Assembly: GCA_003427395.1 (NCBI GenBank)
Contig: BFEA01000001.1
Span: 5,463,636-5,501,591 of the forward strand
DNA from: Chara braunii
Lineage: Eukaryota > Streptophyta > Charophyceae > Charales > Characeae
Direction of reading: 5' to 3'
DNA length: 37,956 nucleotides
Numbering within the stretch: the stretch's first letter is position 1; each line of letters begins with the position of its first letter. The notes below the pieces were generated by a model. The model saw only the letters and a list, made by a program, of their open reading frames with translations. It did no database searches and was not told where the DNA came from. Made by a program: the position numbers and the translations under genes. Shown here one piece after another: positions 20,487 through 30,560 of the stretch.

Positions 20487-21224
20487 AAGAAGTCGACGGG
20501 GCCGAATGAAGGGCGCAGTAGGGCTGTCGTAGCTGAGTAGAGCAAAGGCGCGGAGCGGGGAAACGGGCGCTGCAGGAGTAACGGAGGACGAGGTAGGAAT
20601 GACGTTGCCTAAAGGTGAGCGGGAGGATGGCCCAGAGAGGCGGGATCGATGGGGTCGAGCCAGGTAGCAGACGTCGGCATCAGACGGAGCGAGGCGGTGA
20701 GAGGGGAAATAAACCCGGACGGAATCTAGGCCGGGTGCAGGCGCAAAGAAGGAAGGATCGGAGATGGTAGAGAGACGGGCGGGGCGCAGTGGAGGATGAG
20801 GGGCTCGCTCGTTTATGAGTGGTAGTGGACATGAGCGAAGCGGGGCGGCCTGAAGGTCGGGTGCAGGCGCGAACGGAAAGGAGAGCGGGGCCAGAGGGTG
20901 GTGGAGCAAAGAGGAAAAGCAGCGAAAGGCGTGTGCAGCGGATGAACCTGGTCGAGGAACCACGCGAGGTGCAAGTAGCGAAGGGAGTGTTGTGGGAATG
21001 GGCGACGGGCAGCTGCGGGGGCGCTGAGGCAGCAGCTACGGGCGCTAGGTAGGCGGAGTAGAGGGGAGGCGAGGAGCGACGGGCAACGGGAAAGGGCGTG
21101 CCCGACGGGGTGACAAAAATCGGGGATGAACCGGGACGGGATGACGCGGCGGGTGCATGCGGGGTATGGACAAAGGAGCAGAGTGTGGCGGAGCTACTCA
21201 GAAGGCGGGGCAGGAAAGGGATTG
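20487..21224. repeat. Purine- and GC-rich region with scattered hairpins
   Basis: Contains ACCCGG/CCGGGT around ACGGAATCTAGG at 20713-20736 and an imperfect GCTCGCTC/GAGCGAAGC pair at about 20804-20841. These resemble the better-defined repeats that begin at 21225. The opposing 176-codon frame (20433-20963, minus) shows no domain and spans the hairpins. Confidence 0.5.
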
Positions 21225-21945
21225 CTCGCCCGTTTCGTGATGAAAACGGGCGAGGGAAGATGCTAAGCCAACGTTTTGGAGGGCGGCGACTTCAAATCTA
21301 AGGTTAGTTTTAGTAGTAGATTGGTAGATTAGGAGTTAGGAAGAAAAGAATGGTGCGCGAGCTATGGTAGGATGACGAAGACAGGAAGGGGGAGGAAATG
21401 AGTATCTCGCTCGTTCCCGAACGGAATCGAGCGAGGAGAGGATCGTTTCGGGGGTTTCGAAGCCGGGCGAGCTGATTAGTGAAGTTAGTTTGGTGTAAGA
21501 TTAGTAGAACTAGAGTTAGTAGAGATAGGGGGTGCGTTGAGCCATGGCGGTGAGGTAGAAGACGGGTATGGTAGAGGAGAGAAATCATAAGCTCGCCCGA
21601 TCCTGAACGGATTCGGGCGATGTAAAACTCGAAATTGGAGTTCTGGAGGGGGGCGAATGTGATAGTAATGTTAGTTTTAATGTTAGATTAGTAAGGGAGA
21701 AACTGTCCGAGAAAAGTGTGGCGCTGAGGAGTGGTGATGGTGGGAATGGCGGAAAGGAGAAAGTGATAGCGTGCCGGGTTTTTAACAAAATCGGGCGCAA
21801 AGAGATGAGAAATGGGGGTTCCAAGGATAGGCGAACCCGATGGTGCAGTCTGATCGAGGAGTCAATGGGAGGGTTTAGTACTGTGGGAGACGTGAGCTGC
21901 ACGAAGTAGAAACGACCTTGCAAAGTGACTGCACCTGTTCGCATC
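21225..21945 (+). repeat. Tandem repeat, about 180-bp units each headed by a hairpin
   Basis: Hairpins lie at 21225-21254 (CTCGCCCGTTT/AAACGGGCGAG), 21406-21435 (CTCGCTCG/CGAGCGAG), 21594-21619 (CGCCCGA/TCGGGCG) and 21771-21798 (GTGCC.GGTTTT/AAAATC.GGCGC, with wobbles). The 21406 and 21594 hairpins share the inner pattern TTCC or TCC, then CGAAC or TGAAC, then GGAA or GGA and a bulged T. Between hairpins the units share GTTAGTTT, TAGATTAGTA-type and GGTGATGG-type segments. Stem bases differ between units while pairing is kept. Confidence 0.7.
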
Positions 21946-23416
21946 CTGGCGGAAGATCCATTATGATATGGACCAGTCTATCGAGGGAGGTAGAGTGAGG
22001 CCGGCCGAGCCGTGTGCACAGAGAGAGAGAGGTGGGGAGAGCTAACGCTTACGTCGTGGCCGGCTGAGGACCAGTGATGTCGGGTGAACCGAAAGTCGAG
22101 CTATGGCCCCAAGCTTAAGAAGCCAGGGGAGGTTGGCGGTGTACCCGCCCATGTTCTGGCCGTAGATTCCTTCAGTGTTGCTTATGCGGTCAGTTGGAAG
22201 CAGTGCGGGGCTAGTCGTGGTAGTGGAAACTCACTTGCTGGCTTATTGGGGAAGGTGACCTTCCCCGACCCACCGAGCGGAGCAGCAGCAGGAGAGCAGC
22301 AGGTTTAAAGATTACCAGTCGGTGGTGCATGACCAGTCTGCGGCAGGGATAGCGTGAGCCAGTTGCTGGGGACTCACCTGTTGATAGTATGCTGCTCATG
22401 CGATCGGGTGAAATGTATGGTTGTTCACGGCTGGCGAGGGCTGCTAACTTCTGCTGTGGCGCGACGGGTGAATAGACACAGTTGATTTGCGGTTGCCAAT
22501 GCCATGCCTTGTGGTGCATGCCGTGATCGATAGGGCTCATGCGCATTGCTGGTATAGGCAGTGCTGTATTTACTGCAGATTACTGTGTTGTTGATGGTAC
22601 GACTGTGCGAACTGCCGTACGATCGCTGCATTACCGTGCTTGCTGCGTTTCGCTGCACGGCTCACCGAGTACCCCTATATGTCGAAATAGAGCACGCGAC
22701 GCTGTGCACTGCTGAGAACAACTGTTTAGGGCCTCGTGGCTGCGGTTTCAACAGGGAGACGAAGGTATGCTGTAAGAGGAATGATCGGAGGCACGAAGGT
22801 AGATTACTGCTACGGTTTGGGGAGTTGCCAGAGAGTCAAACAACTCACAGTTTGACTTGGGTTTGGCCAAGCTATTACCTTTGGCTGCCATTGTGGGGCC
22901 CTCAGGCGCATGAAGGTAACGAGGCCCTCTCCTGCGAGTCTGTGAGCACCCTTCTTGGATTTGAGAGTCTCAAACCCGCCTCTTTCTGCCTTTCTAAGTC
23001 TAAGACTTAGTCTAGTCTATGGTTCTGAGAGGAAGGCGGCAGGCGGGATTGCAACCCGTAATCCGCGCCAAGGCCTCTGTGGGAGGTTATCCCCACCGAT
23101 TGTTGGAGCTCTGCCGAAACTTAGGAGGAGTTCTGGAGGCAGGGAATTGTAAGGTAACCATTGCTTTCCCTTATAAACCCAGTATAACCCCTATCTATAC
23201 ACCTCCCTACGTATCAGGTGATTGGGCTGTATGCAACACTTACTTTGACTTTTTGGATTGACTTTCAGAACACAAACCAGACTAACTAAAGGAATGCATG
23301 TATAATGGCAGTTTCAGTTTCTTTGGTTGCCTGAAAGCAGATTATCACAGGGGATTGCATCAGAGGGAAGGTTGGGAGGAAGACAATTTTGCTTGCAATT
23401 GAACGAGTCTTATAGG
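21946..23416. other. No recognisable gene
   Basis: Contains a small CTAAGTC/GACTTAG hairpin at 22994-23010. Frames here (for example 22561-23010) have no recognisable domain. Confidence 0.45.
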
Positions 23417-24261
23417 GTCAGGCATCGTTTCTAAGATGAATGGCCTGACTGCTGTGTTTTGTTCTGTTTTCTGAAAAACCAAGCATTGTTTCTAAGATGA
23501 ATGACTTGGTTGCTGTGTTTCTTTAATTGTGCCAGGCATTGTTTCTAAGATGAATGACCTAGGTATTTATTTCTAAGGGGTATTGTTTGCTTGACTTTTG
23601 AGGGTCAGACATTGTTTCAAAGACAAATGGTCTGGTCGCTGTTTACTTGGGTGGCTTCTGAACAATCTCTGGGTCAGGCCCAGGGTACGCTGCCTTTTTG
23701 TGTGCTAAAGACAGGGGAGCTGAATATTGTTTCTAAGACGAATGACTCATCTCTCCTTGGGTGTTTTGCTCTGAGGGAGGATTCAAGCCAAAGGACTAAA
23801 CATTGTTTCTGAGACGAATGGTCTAAGTCTGAGGCCTCAGGACTATAGCGAGAACAAAGGAATAAGATTCCCTATAATGATATATATATATATATATATA
23901 TGTATCTATATGCGAATAAGGCTAGTCAGGCATTGTTTCTAAGACGAATGGTCTGGCTTTAGCCTTATCATAAGCAAAGAGAGTATAATCAAGAGTTATA
24001 ACTGAAGGTAACCTGGGCAGGCTGAGCATTGTTTCTAAGATGAATGGCCCAGCCCTACGCCCTCCTTTTGAAGACTAAGGTGCAGAAAGATATATATAAC
24101 TTGGCTATTTAAACAGTTCAGGGCGACTAAGCATTGCTTCTAAGACGAATGGTTTAGTCACATGCCCAATGAAGAGAAAAGTAGTTGTGCAACCTGTTCG
24201 TGTATAACTAAGGCGGAGGGATGACATTGTTTCTAAGACGAATGACCAACCCCAATGCCCT
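23417..24261 (+). repeat. Array of ten hairpins: conserved 20-nt core, covarying stems
   Basis: The core CATTGTTTCTAAGAYGAATG (small variants) recurs ten times. Hairpins including stems lie at about 23417-23449, 23478-23510, 23531-23564, 23603-23637, 23714-23756, 23793-23829, 23916-23968, 24015-24062, 24121-24167 and 24211-24261. The bases on each side of the core differ from copy to copy but remain complementary: GTCAGG/CCTGAC, ACCAAG/CTTGGT, GGTCAGA/TCTGGTC with wobbles, ATAAGGCTA/TAGCCTTAT and GACTAA/TTAGTC. The last three also have an outer GGGC/GCCC pair, imperfect in the last copy. The core itself closes with CAT/ATG, usually with one unpaired base after ATG. Spacers of 20-90 bp are not conserved. 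No coding frame runs through the array. Confidence 0.9.
23879..23901. repeat. (AT)n microsatellite
   Basis: Short TA tract between the sixth and seventh hairpins of the array. Confidence 0.9.
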
Positions 24262-24560
24262 ATGTAAGCTGGGTATAAAGGGTTAAATCATTGAAAGACT
24301 ATGAACTATTGTTTGCTAAATTGACTCGGGGTGGCGAGAGTACTTACCTTTGTGGTTTGGCTTGCATGTGGTTGAGTGAGGTTACTATTTGGTCTGAGTT
24401 TCAGTTGACAGGTAGTTGCTTTAGAGACTCGCCACGTGCTAGAGCGATAGGGGTTAGCTCAATTTCTGCATTTTCTGGGCTAAGTTTTTTTACTTAGATC
24501 AATTCTCGTATTTTAGGAGATCTTTTGTTATACTTGGCTTTGTATAAATCTTGCTAAGCT
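24262..24560. other. No recognisable gene
   Basis: A 68-codon frame at 24291-24497 has no recognised domain. Confidence 0.45.
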
Positions 24561-24880
24561 ATTTTCCCTACGGGAAATGCTGCCGAAATTTCTGCAAATC
24601 CAAGGAGTTAGTCAAATCTTGACTTGTCTAAGTTCGACTTGTCTAAAGTTTGTATATGACTTAGTAAAAATCTGGAAAGTCTCATTTTCTAAAGGGAGTG
24701 CTGCCCAAATTTTGCTAAATCAGGGAGTTAGACAAAAATTGAACTTTTGAGAGTCAAAGACTAGTTTTTGTTTCATATTTGCGCTGATATAAATTATGAA
24801 AAGACACTTTTCTTACGGAAAGCGCTGCCGAAATTTTCTCAGTTTAAAGGAGATAAATTATGATTTGACAGGTGGCGATT
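24561..24880 (+). repeat. Tandem repeat, three units of 122-124 bp
   Basis: Units start at about 24561, 24683 and 24807 with ATTTTCY(T)A, then GGRA, GCTGCCSAAATTT and, 25-30 bp on, GGAGTTAG or GGAGATAA. In unit 1 TTTCCC pairs with GGGAAA, and in unit 3 TTTC pairs with GAAA, again with different stem bases. Confidence 0.8.
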
Positions 24881-26500
24881 CTGGTAATCCACTCTGTATA
24901 GGGGAGATTATGTCAGGGGCTACCTTTGCTTTGGGCACTTCTTAAAGGTAGAGTCATACATAATCAATTAGAAGGATTTTTGGTGAGAATGTGTTATTGA
25001 GTTGTGTTCTCCATACACTTATGATTTTAACATGGGGATTGACATGTCTTGTGTTACAGGTCTTCTAGATCGATTGATTCAGGACTTGGACTAGATTCAG
25101 CTTGATCCTACAAGGATCATCTTCTGTTATCACTGATAACAGGTCGGTTGCCGATTCGTCGGTTTGCGATTCAACTCCAATCCACTACTGTCACTCAACC
25201 TAAAGGCTTTAGCCCTGTGGTTTGAATTGTTTCATTGTGTTTTCACCCGGACTTTATTGAATGACCATTTAACTAAAGTACTGAGTTCTTATTTTGGGGA
25301 GTTGCACAAGAGTGAGGTTTGTATGACTAAAGCGAGGGGTATGAGCATAGAGAATGGTTGAAGTTGACCCCGTGTAGTGCGTTGACTTTTGTTGGGTCTT
25401 TGACGTGATTGCAGGTATGAATTGTGATTCGGGCTTTGGATGAGACTGTCTGCGATTACATACATATATGGCTGGAAGGAGTCCCACTGTGACTGTGAGA
25501 AGTGATCGTCCTATATAAATAAGCCTTATGTACATTTGTATATGTGTCTTAGGCATGCGCGCAACTTATTGTGATCGTGCGCAAGGGTTAGCCAGATTCT
25601 GGCTTGAGAGAAAAAGGGAGATCCCCTTTTATCCTTTGCTTCTTAGAGATTTTTATGGTCGGACGTTGATCCTGAGCTGTGATTCAAAATCATTGTCCAG
25701 GACATCCCACGCCCTAGACTCTGCAGGGAAGGAATCTGCCTCCGTGCAGAGCCTATTTGCCCCACTCTGCAGAGAGTGCAGAAGGGGGTGTGTGGTCTTC
25801 AACCGCGCTTGGCGGTTGTCCATGGCGAGAGATTAACCCTCAAGGCGCTTGTCACCCGACACTTGAGTGTCGAATACGACCCTCGAGATTAACGAGGACC
25901 GCACGATTATGGGCACTATATAGTACGCCATCATTGCGACTGCTTGCGTACGCTTGCATTGCGAGTCGATATGAGTAGACCCTGCGTCCGCACAGTTTTA
26001 TACTAAGTCTCGCGCGTGACGCCTACCCGATTTCCGCCGTGGAAAGTTATGGGATGACCACTGAAGGGGCTAGGAGCGTTGTCGCGTTGTTTGTGTTGTG
26101 TCGTTTCGTGTGTATGCGTGTGTGTTCCTTTTGTGTGTTTGTAGAGTGGTGTGCGCGTAGTGTGTGGGATACGTCCTAGTCGACCGACGACGAATCGCGC
26201 TTGGAACTTCAGCCCCCCAAGATGCCGGTTCGCGTGTGGGTCCGATAGGCGTATTACCGCGCGTACCCTCTATGCTACAGCGAACGAGAAACGCCCTCGG
26301 TTGGTCCACCTCTGCGATTGCAACCGAGTAACTTTCGTATTGTGGACTGGTAGCTCGGCGGGGATACGCCCACCGAAGGGACGTGACAACTCCCGTAAGG
26401 TGGAGGTAAGTTATGCCTCGCGTAGGCCCTATCCTGTCGTAGGGGCTCGCGAGAGGTATAGCTGACGCACTCGGTCGGAGCGGCCTAAGGAAGCTCCATT
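24881..26500. other. Non-coding, no recognisable gene
   Basis: AT-rich to about 25550, then GC-richer. Small dyads include GACACT-TG-AGTGTC at about 25859 and CTGCAGAG/GTGCAGAG repeats at about 25720-25790. A 206-codon minus-strand frame (26070-26690) lies opposite the start of the second Gag-like stretch and has no recognised domain. Confidence 0.45.
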
Positions 26501-27126
26501 TGTGTGTTCGTGACGAGGTTGGTCCAACTCCTGCGTGACGTGGCCGAGAGGGTCCCGCGCTGCTACATGCGGTGTCGGGCCGATGCGTCCGACAACGTAC
26601 CCGCTCCCATGATGACAGTGTCCCCACCCCCGATCGAAACCCCCTCATGACGGAATGAGTTTTTCGCCTTGCTCGAACTAACCAAAACATTGGTTAATTT
26701 GATTCAGGAGAGTAAAAAGGAGCAACGGGAACACAATGCTCGAATCGAGGCGATGATGAGATCGATGCGACCCATCACAGTGTGTGTCGCGCCGATCCAG
26801 CACGGATTAGCTCCAACCTACCTCCAGTAGGGATCCCGGGCAATCTGAATGTCTGTTACACATGTCACCAACCAGGGCACGTAGCCCGGCATTGCCCGCA
26901 TCGACCCCCGCCACAACGAGTCGGAGTTACACCGGTAGCTGCAACACCGATCGCTAACGGGCCAGGACGGGTAGGAGCTTTGATGGAAGAAGTAGAGGGA
27001 AGCGGAACCACGATAGCAACAATGGAGGAAGCCACGAAGCTTATTCCATTACATCAGTATGTAACACTTGGATATCCGGGGCTTGGGATGATTGGTACAA
27101 TTAAAAAAGGAAAAGTGGCGGAGTAG
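26501..27126 (+). pseudogene. gag C-terminal half with CCHC zinc knuckle, broken
   Basis: A helical, charged stretch (ELTKTLVNLIQESKKEQREH, preceded by an in-frame TGA at about 26646) is in one frame to about 26800. The frame then changes to one carrying CYTCHQPGHVARHC, a perfect CX2CX4HX4C nucleocapsid knuckle at about 26857-26898, which binds the element RNA. It ends at a TAG at 27124-27126, after which the same frame continues toward the protease. It is probably the second half of the gag that starts at 18863, cut off by the 7-kb block. The alternative is that it comes from a different, overlapping element. Confidence 0.75.
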
Positions 27127-28013
27127 CGACCTTCTCCAGGAGAGATGGAGTCGGGAGGACCCACTTTCGTCATGGGGGAAATCGACGTTCTAAACATCGT
27201 ACGAGCCTTAGATCATTGAATCCCCCTTCCGATCGGTCATTTGCTTTCGATATCAGAACAGGCCAACGAACGTATGATGCAGCACTGCAAAGCAAATCGA
27301 AAAGGGTTTGCTCTTACCCGAGCAGCAAACACAAAAGCGAAAGGACCAACACCAAACGAAAGTAACGTAGGCACTTTCGATCCCATACGCATAGGACTAA
27401 TCCAAAAAGACGATCACTTCCTGCGGATTAAACCCATCCCATGAAAATCCGCGGAATGCGACATCGAGGTATGGGGAATTCCATATAATGCTATCATCGA
27501 TTCAGAAGCCGCTGTGTTAGCTATCTCCTTACGGGTAGTGGAGAGAGCAGGAAGAAAGAACGATCTGATTATACTTACAGAAAAGATCAGCTTGTTTCAG
27601 CAGACGAAGAGAAGATCAAAACAGTGGGGCGAATGACTAACGTTGCCTTTCGATTAGGGAAGGTACATGCGTTGGGAGACGTCGTGGTTCTATATGTTAA
27701 TACTTACGACGTGCTTTTTGGTTTTCCCGCCCTGGTAGCACTTCGCGTCAATCTGAACTTTGAAAGACGATCGATTGTCGTCCGAAATACCAGGGGAAAA
27801 CCCTATGTTGTACCGACGAGACTGACTCTTCGTACTACCGCTAACATAGCCCCGCGAGGTTCTCCCGCGATGACGGGGATTCTCTGCGTAATTACCTGGA
27901 ACAACGGGCGGACATCCAAAGACGCGGACAACAGTGATGATGACGATTCAGTAATCCTGAGGATGGCGCAACAATGTATTCACTATCCCGCGCTATAGAC
28001 AAATGTAAAAGTC
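27127..28013 (+). pseudogene. Retropepsin-like protease domain, frameshifted
   Basis: IIDSEAAVLAIS at about 27493-27528 corresponds to the D-S/T-G active-site loop of retroviral-type aspartic proteases. Asp is kept, but the Gly after DS is Glu, which should abolish activity. The frame shifts near 27590. In the new frame, VVVLYVNTYDVLFGFPALVAL (27681-27743) matches the C-terminal yDvLlG strand of Ty3/gypsy proteases. Stops are seen at 27442-27444 and 27996-27998. The protease would normally cut the Gag-Pol polyprotein. Confidence 0.7.
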
Positions 28014-28688
28014 TTGAGCCGGATTATCCAAGATTTGCAAAGAACACAGGCAATGATTATGGGAGAACCTCTCGTACAGATTTCAAGGATGGTCGATTCT
28101 TTGAAACCCCCTCGAATCCTGTACGAAGGGATCTCCCCTCTTCTCGCCCGATACGATGACAAAAGACACTACTACGATATAACGAATCTCCCAAAATCCC
28201 TTTTGTCACCTGCAAAAGAGATTCGATTGTTACGCTTAGGGGCAAAGACCAACTGTTTGGAACCCCCTAAGCGCCTCGAAAACGGACTCGGGATCAAGAT
28301 CGCAACGAAACCTGTGTCGTGGCAAGACATTCGAGATGGAGTAACACCGGAGGAATACGTGGCCATTTGAGAACAAGATGCACAGATGATGGCCACGGTG
28401 TTTTCTTGGCGATCAGATAACTCATTCATCTTCGCGCCCCCGCCAGAGAGCACCAAGTGGGTGAATACAAAACATATCGTTGTAAGGATAAGGGATGAGT
28501 TGTATGAGTTGCACGTACCCCGATACGTACCTGATGAGATCCACCACCTAATCGCAGACATTCTGAAAGAGTACAAAGGAGCGATTAGTGTGACGGACAC
28601 AGATATTGGACTGTCATTAGTCATACAGCACGAGATCTAGACGGAAAATCATTCCCCGATTCACTGCAAACGTTACAGATATTTCCCT
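28014..28688 (+). pseudogene. Pol linker between protease and reverse transcriptase
   Basis: Same frame as the RT, with stops at 28368-28370 and 28638-28640. Its last part (IQHEI, then PIHCKRYRYFP) corresponds to the conserved HxI...P...Y lead-in of Ty3/gypsy RTs, so the RT domain really starts upstream of the ATG at 28689. Confidence 0.7.
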
Positions 28689-29500
28689 ATGGAACGAAAA
28701 AAAACTCTCGAACAGATTCGAAAATTCGAAGCAAGTGGTTGGATCGAACCCGCCACCGGACAATGGTCGTTCCCGGTAGTATTGGTACCGAAAAAGAATG
28801 GGTCGATTCGCATATGCATTGATTATCGCAAACTGAATGACATCACGATCAAACATGTGTACCCCCTTCCCAGGATTGATGATTTACTGGATGCGATTGG
28901 GTGTGCTAATTATTTCAGTAAGTTTGATATTCGGCACGACTTTCATTACATTCTGGTTAAGGAGGAAGATCGGTCGAAGACGGCCTTCGTACTATTTGAA
29001 GGCACGTGGCAGTGGGTCCGGTGTCCGATGGGTATCTGCAACACGCCTGCCACGTTTCAACGGGCGATAAACGTGACGTTTCAGAACTTCGTCAACAAGA
29101 CACGGCTCACGCAGGGAATGATAAACTTCTGCGTCATCGTATACATGGACGACTACCTGGTTTATTCGGAGACCTATCACAGGCATGCACAGCATATCGA
29201 GTGGACGTTGGGAGCTCTAAGAGATGCTGGCTTCAAGATCGCGCTCGAAAAGAGCGAGTTTTTCCTTTCGGAAATTTCGTTCTTGGGCTACGTAGTGACA
29301 CGTGGAGGACTGCGGCCTGACTCAAGAAAGGTCGCGGTGATGAAGGAAGCTCCTGTCCCCACGTCACTGACGCAGGTTCGAGCCTTCTTGGGCTTAGCCT
29401 CGTACTATCGTCGTTTTATTAAAGGCTTCGCCGCGATTGCACGCCCTTTAACGAACCTATTACGAAAGGACCAGCCCCTTAGTTGGGACGCAGAGTGCAA
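28689..29500 (+). pseudogene. Reverse transcriptase domain, Ty3/gypsy
   Basis: Order of motifs: GWIEPATGQWSFPVVLVPKK, RICIDYRKLND, YPLPRIDDLLD, FSKFDIRHDF (first catalytic Asp at 28926), FGTW-like FEGTWQWVRCPMGICNTPATFQ, VYMDDYLVYS (YMDD at 29142-29153), KSEFFLSEISFLGYVVTRGG and the connection VRAFLGLASYYRRFIKGFA. All three catalytic Asp are present. This domain plus RNase H is open for 459 codons (28689-30068), the best-preserved part of the element, but it is cut off from Gag, protease and integrase by stops and frame changes. Synthesises cDNA from the element RNA. Confidence 0.93.
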
Positions 29501-30068
29501 ACGGGCCTTCGCGACCCTTAAAGAAGCTTTGGCAACAACACCTATTTTGATCCGGCCGGACCCCGCGAAGCAGTTCATTCTCATCACAGACTGGCAGTCG
29601 GTGGCTATTTCCGCTATTTTAGCGCAGAAGGGGAACGACGGCCGCAAACACGTCATTGAATATGCGTCACGAACGGTGTCAGACGAGCGGAGAAATTACT
29701 CAGCCCCACAAGGCGAATGTTATGCAGTAGTGTGGGGAATCCAACACTTCCATCCGTATCTGTACGGACATAAGTTTCTCTTTGTCACCGATCACGGGCC
29801 CTTGCTAGCGCTGAAGCGACTCACTAATTACATGGGCATGATTGGAAGTTGGGCGGTGCGCCTACAGGAATACGACTTCGACATCATCCATCGAAAGACG
29901 GAGAGGCACGGTAACGCTGGCGAACTGACACTTCTGCATCGACCAGCTAAAGTGCCTAAGGCGGAAGAGATCATCCCATGGAAGGAACCGGAATCGGCGA
30001 ACGGACCCAAGTATGGACAAGGGGCAGTCCTTCCACGTGGCAAGAAGCAGGCAGGTGGCCATGGGTGA
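29501..30068 (+). pseudogene. RNase H domain
   Basis: Continues in the RT frame. LITDWQSVAISAILAQ gives the first Asp (29589-29591), QGECYAVVWGI the Glu and FVTDHGPLLAL the next Asp. The final acidic residue of the usual HGNADxLSR motif is Gly here (HGNAGEL, codon 29919-29921), one base from Asp. RNase H activity should therefore be lost or reduced. After PAKVPKAEEIIPWKEPE the reading frame changes, somewhere between 29990 and 30130. Confidence 0.85.
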
Positions 30069-30099
30069 CGGAGGTAACCCTACCACTCCTCTTTCTCCC

Positions 30100-30560
30100 C
30101 TCTCCTCCTCATCTCTCCTCTCCCTGCCTGATAAATTTTGTTATTTTTGCGAAGCAATTTCCCGTGTATACCCGATCTCTATGCGCCCTAGCGGGGAAGG
30201 GTATGCGGAATGGGTAGACTGTCGACAGTGTGTCACATGAGCCCATGGCTCATGCATTCAATACCGAAATAACAGTAAACCTTGGCTGTGCCCCTTGTGT
30301 CGGGTTGATAAGATCCCGACTGAGGCTCGCTTTTTAGATGCCACATCAGAAGGGTTAAAGAAGCCCGGGAGGCTTAGAAGGGCCGAAGTATGGACGAATA
30401 TCGCCTTGATTGCTACTCTAGTGGGTAACCTCCTCCAGGACTTCACCAAGGAAGATCGGAGGAGGGCCAATGAAAGGGCTCGGGACTACCGCTGGAATGA
30501 AGGATGGTTGGAAAAACGGAAAACGGATGGCAGTGGGATTTAGATGGTAGTGCCGCACCC
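30100..30560 (+). pseudogene. PHD-like C4HC3 zinc finger between RNase H and integrase
   Basis: In the integrase frame, eight metal ligands occur in PHD order. They are Cys at 30139 and 30148 (CYFC), Cys at 30220 and 30229 (WVDCRQC), His at 30244 and Cys at 30253 (AHGSC), and Cys at 30289 and 30298 (WLCPLC). Spacing is CX2C-X23-CX2C-X4-H-X2-C-X11-CX2C. The Trp two residues before the seventh ligand is a hallmark of PHD fingers. One in-frame TGA (30238-30240) falls two residues before the His, where PHD fingers usually have Trp. A helical, charged linker follows to a TAG at 30541-30543. PHD fingers typically read histone H3 tails. A role in integration-site choice is an inference by analogy to chromodomain gypsy elements. 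Confidence 0.72.

Larger units (their letters stand above)
19625..26500. mobile_element. Insert-like non-coding block of about 7 kb within gag
   Basis: No Gag- or Pol-like frame occurs between the capsid half and the region before the zinc knuckle. An inverted 10-mer, ACGTTGTCGG at 19590-19599 and CCGACAACGT at 26589-26598, lies near both edges and could be a degraded terminal inverted repeat or chance. The interior holds a U6-like copy, several tandem and hairpin arrays and AT-rich DNA. I found no long direct repeats at its ends that would make it a nested LTR element. Exact borders are uncertain. Confidence 0.5.

Noticed and set aside
23417-24261. CRISPR array reading of the hairpin repeats
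   Set aside because: The repeats vary in their arms, spacer lengths range widely, and the context is eukaryotic transposon DNA without cas genes.
26070-26690. 206-codon minus-strand frame
   Set aside because: No domain; it is antisense to Gag-like sequence at its right end, where the plus strand has the recognisable helix before the zinc knuckle.
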